From contig JAJQHG010000087.1 in assembly GCA_021199865.1 (NCBI GenBank), positions 1-18,163 of the forward strand: DNA of 18,163 bases. The letters are read 5' to 3'. Positions 15,147 through 18,163 of this stretch are shown one piece after another. The notes below the pieces were generated by a model. That model ran no database searches. It had not been told where the DNA came from and saw only the letters and a list, made by a program, of their open reading frames with translations. This DNA is from Methanosphaera sp. (GTDB taxonomy: Archaea > Methanobacteriota > Methanobacteria > Methanobacteriales > Methanobacteriaceae). How positions within the stretch are numbered: the first letter of the stretch is position 1; each line of letters opens with the position of its first letter. The position numbers and the translations under genes were made by a program.

Positions 15147-15662
15147 TTATTGTTCTAACCATTCTATTACTTGACTTCTAGCATCATCTACACTACTACC
15201 ATGTATTGCTAGAGCTTCTTCTATATTAGCCCCATGACATAGTTTTTCTAGGTCTTTTACTATCTTAGTTGAACCTGATCCTTCATGGGTTACGAATGGT
15301 TTTACTGTTTTATCTGTGAAGTCTAGTTGTTCTAGTTGTGTATACATTACCATTGGTAGTGTTCCACACCAGTTTGGAGTACCAATATATATAGTATCAT
15401 AGTCTTCAATACTCTCTAAGGTATTTCTTAGCTCTGGCCTCATATCTTCACTACGTTCAACCTTTGCTATTTCTACTGTTTCTCTGTAATCAAATGGGTA
15501 GTCCTCTTTTCTTTCTACTTTAAATACATCTGCATCTATAACTTCTAGTATGTAGTTAGTAATTCTTTCTGTATTTCCTACATCCAGGTCTACCATATCA
15601 CCACTTAAATAGTTTTCACCATTTCTTGAATAGTAGATTATTATACTCTTGTTTTGACTCAT
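15147..15662 (-). CDS. Flavodoxin-like FMN protein (flavodoxin_4 type)
   Basis: This 171-residue protein begins with the strand SIIIYYSRNGENY (6-18), followed by VGNTERI (28-34). This split phosphate-binding loop is typical of this flavodoxin subfamily. IGTPNWCGTLP (93-103) is the second FMN loop, and FVTHEGSGST (123-132) is the third. It should carry electrons or act as an NAD(P)H-dependent or partner-dependent flavoprotein in the cytoplasm. The start ATG has AGGAG 8 bases upstream. It is the first gene of a two-gene unit with the cupin. A candidate TATA box lies at about 15722-15733, and a perfect palindrome at 15841-15852 is a possible operator. The nearby V4R regulator makes redox control plausible. 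Confidence 0.88.
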   Translation of the reverse strand: MSQNKSIIIYYSRNGENYLSGDMVDLDVGNTERITNYILEVIDADVFKVERKEDYPFDYRETVEIAKVERSEDMRPELRNTLESIEDYDTIYIGTPNWCGTLPMVMYTQLEQLDFTDKTVKPFVTHEGSGSTKIVKDLEKLCHGANIEEALAIHGSSVDDARSQVIEWLEQ

Positions 15663-15721
15663 TATTGTTTCTCCTTGAAACTATCTAATTTATATATATA
15701 ATTGTTTATTCCTTCAAGTAG

Positions 15722-15733
15722 TATATATAAAAT
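15722..15733 (-). promoter_or_regulatory. Candidate TATA box for the flavodoxin-cupin unit
   Basis: The minus strand reads CAAATTTTATATATACT here, close to the archaeal TTTATATA box with an A-rich upstream element. A start about 25 bases downstream would give a leader of about 35-40 bases with the ribosome binding site inside. AT-rich DNA makes such boxes common, so this is only a candidate. Confidence 0.3.
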
Positions 15734-15840
15734 TTGTAGTATATAAACATATGACAATACAAACCAAAGATACATAAAAAAGTTATAACAACTTAAATAA
15801 CAATAAATATAACAATAAATTAGTTATACATGGAAATATC

Positions 15841-15852
15841 CTCTTATAAGAG
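15841..15852. promoter_or_regulatory. Perfect 12-bp palindrome, candidate operator
   Basis: CTCTTATAAGAG is fully self-complementary. It lies upstream of the flavodoxin promoter region and beyond the 3' end of the regulator gene. It could bind a dimeric regulator; no direct evidence ties it to one. Confidence 0.35.
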
Positions 15853-16021
15853 AGTATGAGCAATAATAGAGTAAATAATGAAAATAGGTATAAACAGTTA
15901 AAATAGGGTAGAAATAGTAAAAAAGATTCTAGATAATGTATATAATATAAAAAAGTTGTAATGATGACTTTAATAATTACATGTTAATAATAAAGTTTTA
16001 AATGGATAATATTTTTCTAAT

Positions 16022-16043
16022 AAAAAATTAGGGGAGGGAGAGG
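16022..16043 (-). terminator. C-rich tract and T6 after the regulator gene
   Basis: On the minus strand the TGA stop is followed by TTTT, then CCTCTCCCTCCCC (16043-16031), TAA and T6 (16027-16022). This repeats the C-rich-then-T6 layout found after the anchored protein at 2178-2199. Confidence 0.45.
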
Positions 16044-16047
16044 AAAA

Positions 16048-16803
16048 TCAGATATTTTCTTGAGTAGCTTTTTCTATTATGAATGTACAACTGTCATCAT
16101 ACTTAGATATGCATTCTACTTCATCAACAGATATTTGAGAATCATAATAGTTACTAAAGATTCCTTTAAGAATACCCTTAGTTACATTACACGTAGGTAT
16201 ATTATATTGTAAGTTAAAACATTCATGACATCCCGTATTTTTCAGGATTAAGGGATCAGTACTAGCTATCTTAAGATTACCTAAACCTAATTGATTAAAT
16301 TTATCTTCTACTAGTGCTACTAACTCTTCAAATGTATCATACACCATTGATTCATAAAACTGTTTACCAATATTTTCACCTGTTGCTACTTCTAGTGGTT
16401 CTACTTGTAATCCATGTAATAATAGTAAGGACTTATATTGCCTAAATATCTCAATATATAATTCTTCACGTGTATCTATGTTTGACTCAATTTCAGGTAT
16501 TTTATATATTATTTTATCTGGATAAATTTCTCCTATATAATCAGCATATATATAGAATAGTTTACTCCTTCTATCTAATGGATGTGACTTATAACTTACA
16601 ATTCCATCTTCTATAAGATTCTTTAGGTGTACTGATATTGTTGATTTTGATTTTCCTACTTGTTTGACTATCTCTGCCTCACTGACTTGACCATCCAGAA
16701 CATTCAATATCTGAATTTTCATGGGACTATCAACTATTTTAATCCCCTTCCCAGTGGAAAATATTTTAATTTTTATATCATTTAAGTTATTTAGAAACAT
16801 CAT
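16048..16803 (-). CDS. Winged-helix/V4R redox regulator, MsvR-like
   Basis: This 251-residue protein starts at ATG 16803; a TTG at 16821 would add six residues, and another ATG directly follows. An ArsR/MarR-like winged helix occupies about 25-80: SPMKIQILNVLDG, then the recognition helix GKSKSTISVHLKNL and the wing DRRSKLFYI. The C-terminal half (about 105-245) is a V4R (4-vinyl reductase) domain with five cysteines: C192 and C195 in GCHEC, C205, C221 and C229. This architecture matches MsvR, a methanogen regulator whose cysteines sense redox state and which represses its own gene. It is divergent from licD across 266 bases that hold inverted repeats, and upstream of the flavodoxin-cupin unit. 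The domain call is strong; the targets are inferred. Confidence 0.85.
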   Translation of the reverse strand: MMFLNNLNDIKIKIFSTGKGIKIVDSPMKIQILNVLDGQVSEAEIVKQVGKSKSTISVHLKNLIEDGIVSYKSHPLDRRSKLFYIYADYIGEIYPDKIIYKIPEIESNIDTREELYIEIFRQYKSLLLLHGLQVEPLEVATGENIGKQFYESMVYDTFEELVALVEDKFNQLGLGNLKIASTDPLILKNTGCHECFNLQYNIPTCNVTKGILKGIFSNYYDSQISVDEVECISKYDDSCTFIIEKATQENI

Positions 16804-16834
16804 AAATAATATCTTTAACAATCTAATAATTTAA

Positions 16835-16934
16835 ACTTTATTATTACCTATAAAAAATTATACTTTATTTATAGTAAAAAATATTATAAAATAAGGATTT
16901 ATATAATAAAAAAAGTAGTCATAATAAAGTATAA
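16835..16934. promoter_or_regulatory. Candidate operator: 12-bp inverted repeats plus a third half-site
   Basis: TTATACTTTATT (16858-16869) and its exact reverse complement AATAAAGTATAA (16923-16934) flank 53 bases. A further ACTTTATT lies at 16835-16842. All sit in the 266-bp divergent gap between the V4R regulator and licD. Spaced inverted sites suit an autoregulated dimer or tetramer, but no binding site is proven. Confidence 0.4.
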
Positions 16935-17069
16935 CTAACAATAGTTAATTTGAGATGAATTTAGTTTTGATACTTAATAATGATGTAGAATAACACTAAC
17001 TAATTAGTTTTAGTAAAAATATTTAGATTATATATTATATATAAATAACTAGATAAGGGGAGTATATTA

Positions 17070-18083
17070 ATGGTTTTCATATTATCAAGGTTATATCAGA
17101 GCATGCCTAACTTTATAAAGAATAATCGTAGAATCATAAACCTAGTACAAGAATTTAATAATCATAATAAGCTAAAAGAAATAGAATCACATTATAAAAT
17201 GCTGGATCTAATATTTAGTAGCTGTGAAATAAAGGCAACAGGAGTAATGCGACAAATACAGTTATTATCACTAGAATTACTCAGATTATTTGATAATATC
17301 TGTAAAAAACATGGACTAGAGTACTGGTTAGACTATGGAACACTGCTAGGAGCAGTACGTCATGGAGGATTTATTCCATGGGATGATGATATAGATATAG
17401 GTATGATACGAAGCGACTATGAGAAACTAGTAGAAGTATTTAGTCAGGAAGTAGAGAATATTGAGGGCTTAAGTGACAAGTTAATCATATCAAAACTAGA
17501 AGAACCACACAGAGAGGGTGAGCCAACAAATGAGTTAGATGCCCTTAATGATAATACATTCCTATTATTCTTCCAGGTAGCATATAAGAAACCATTTGTA
17601 CACTTTGATGTATTTCCTAAGGAATTCATAGAAGATAGTGGACTAACAGATGAACGTAACGAGCTTCAAACCCAACTACAAGTAGAACTAAGAGATAATA
17701 TTGCTAATGGTAAATGGAGCTTTAGTGAAGGATTAAATATACAACAAGAAAAACTACACTTTACTACTAATAGAACTGATAATATATCTGATGCAATAGA
17801 TGGACTCCATAATAATATTGCTAATAGAATCTATAAAACTAGTTATGTCTACCCCTTAAACACTATAAGCTTTGAGGACTATGAGTTTAGTTGTCCAAAT
17901 GACTATGAAGAATACCTACCACTAATATATGGGCCAGAATATATGCATATACCACATATTGCACTGGATCATAACACCACTGGATTTGTTAAAGATCAAT
18001 ATGATAATAATATGAAGGAACTAAATAAGGCATTTGATGAAGCAATAAGTTATCTTAGAAGTGTTAATGAAAACTTTGAGTAA
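17070..18083 (+). CDS. LicD-family nucleotidyl/phosphotransferase
   Basis: This 337-residue protein has the LicD signature starting near residue 79: KKHGLEYWLDYGTLLGAVRH followed by GGFIPWDDDIDIGM. The acidic cluster D105-D109 fits a metal-binding nucleotidyltransferase-fold active site. The bacterial LicD prototype transfers phosphocholine from CDP-choline to surface glycans; other members transfer different phospho-alcohols. Here it may decorate a cell-surface glycan or glycolipid, perhaps the one made by the operon at 8998-14522. About 60 N-terminal residues, rich in Asn and Lys, precede the domain, and the C-terminal half is poorly characterised. GGGGAG (17057-17062) lies 7 bases before the ATG. 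No choline-activating gene (licA/licC) is in the window, so the donor is unknown. The family call is strong. Confidence 0.88.
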   Translation: MVFILSRLYQSMPNFIKNNRRIINLVQEFNNHNKLKEIESHYKMLDLIFSSCEIKATGVMRQIQLLSLELLRLFDNICKKHGLEYWLDYGTLLGAVRHGGFIPWDDDIDIGMIRSDYEKLVEVFSQEVENIEGLSDKLIISKLEEPHREGEPTNELDALNDNTFLLFFQVAYKKPFVHFDVFPKEFIEDSGLTDERNELQTQLQVELRDNIANGKWSFSEGLNIQQEKLHFTTNRTDNISDAIDGLHNNIANRIYKTSYVYPLNTISFEDYEFSCPNDYEEYLPLIYGPEYMHIPHIALDHNTTGFVKDQYDNNMKELNKAFDEAISYLRSVNENFE

Positions 18084-18163
18084 TACTTAATATACCAATA
18101 CTTTAAAAGATAAATTGAAAATAAGTAATTAAAACAAAATTAGAGGAATATGAAGGATAATTA
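18084..18163. other. Window end after licD; possible start of a further gene
   Basis: No complete gene fits. GAGGA (18143-18147) sits too close to the ATG at 18150 to be a good start signal, and AAGGAT (18153-18158) could be the ribosome binding site of a gene beginning beyond the window. This cannot be decided from what is shown. Confidence 0.25.

Larger units (their letters stand above)
15663..16047. other. 385-bp AT-rich gap upstream of the flavodoxin gene
   Basis: No credible gene is seen; the longest ATG frame I noted is 16 codons (from 15856). The gap holds the flavodoxin ribosome binding site (15671-15675) and a candidate promoter near 15725. It also has a direct repeat AACAATAAAT at 15799-15808 and 15811-15820, a perfect 12-bp palindrome at 15841-15852, and the 3' end of the regulator transcript (C-rich tract and T6 near 16022-16043). 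A small RNA cannot be excluded from sequence alone. Confidence 0.5.

Noticed and set aside
15799..15820. Direct repeat AACAATAAAT twice with 2-bp spacing, considered as CRISPR-like or iteron
   Set aside because: Only two copies of a short AT-rich unit occur, with no spacers or origin features. Chance is likely.
15856..15906. Sixteen-codon frame in the gap upstream of the flavodoxin gene
   Set aside because: It has no ribosome binding site, an Asn/Lys-rich chance composition and a length expected at random in this base composition.

Overview
The window is AT-rich archaeal DNA, most likely from a methanogen of the Methanobacteriales and probably the genus Methanosphaera. The genus is an inference from gene content and base composition. 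The evidence is a homologue of formylmethanofuran:tetrahydromethanopterin formyltransferase, a neighbouring HAD protein of the EhaR type, a winged-helix/V4R regulator resembling methanogen MsvR, ribosome binding sites of the AGGAG and GGTGAT type, and frequent TTG/GTG starts. I see no rRNA, tRNA, CRISPR array, insertion sequence or integrase.

Layout. (1) 1-4341: a stand-alone MnmC-like methyltransferase (minus), a membrane-anchored protein with an N-glycosylation-sequon tail (plus), a Nudix-fold protein with a degenerate catalytic box and a long acidic tail (plus), and an ExoD-family membrane protein (minus). (2) 4395-8260: a tight minus-strand block transcribed as HAD/EhaR-like, Ftr-like, PfkB sugar/nucleoside kinase, then PdxS (vitamin B6 synthase). 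(3) 8367-14522: a plus-strand surface-polysaccharide block. It starts with a small anchored DUF1616-type protein, followed by a compact operon of GalE-like epimerase, Wzx flippase, divergent Glf-like UDP-galactopyranose mutase, hexapeptide acetyltransferase and a second Wzx flippase. It ends at a clear hairpin plus T-run terminator. (4) 14711-15662: a minus-strand pair, flavodoxin-like protein then cupin. (5) 16048-16803: the MsvR-like redox regulator (minus), divergent from a LicD-family phosphotransferase (17070-18083, plus).

How the parts may work together. The epimerase, mutase, flippases and acetyltransferase suggest synthesis and export of an acetylated galactose or galactofuranose-type glycan. 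LicD may add a phospho-substituent, but no glycosyltransferase or polymerase is in the window, so assembly enzymes must lie elsewhere. The regulator, flavodoxin and cupin form a plausible redox-response neighbourhood with candidate operators around them. The EhaR-like/Ftr-like pair is of interest because no energy-converting hydrogenase subunit is next to it.
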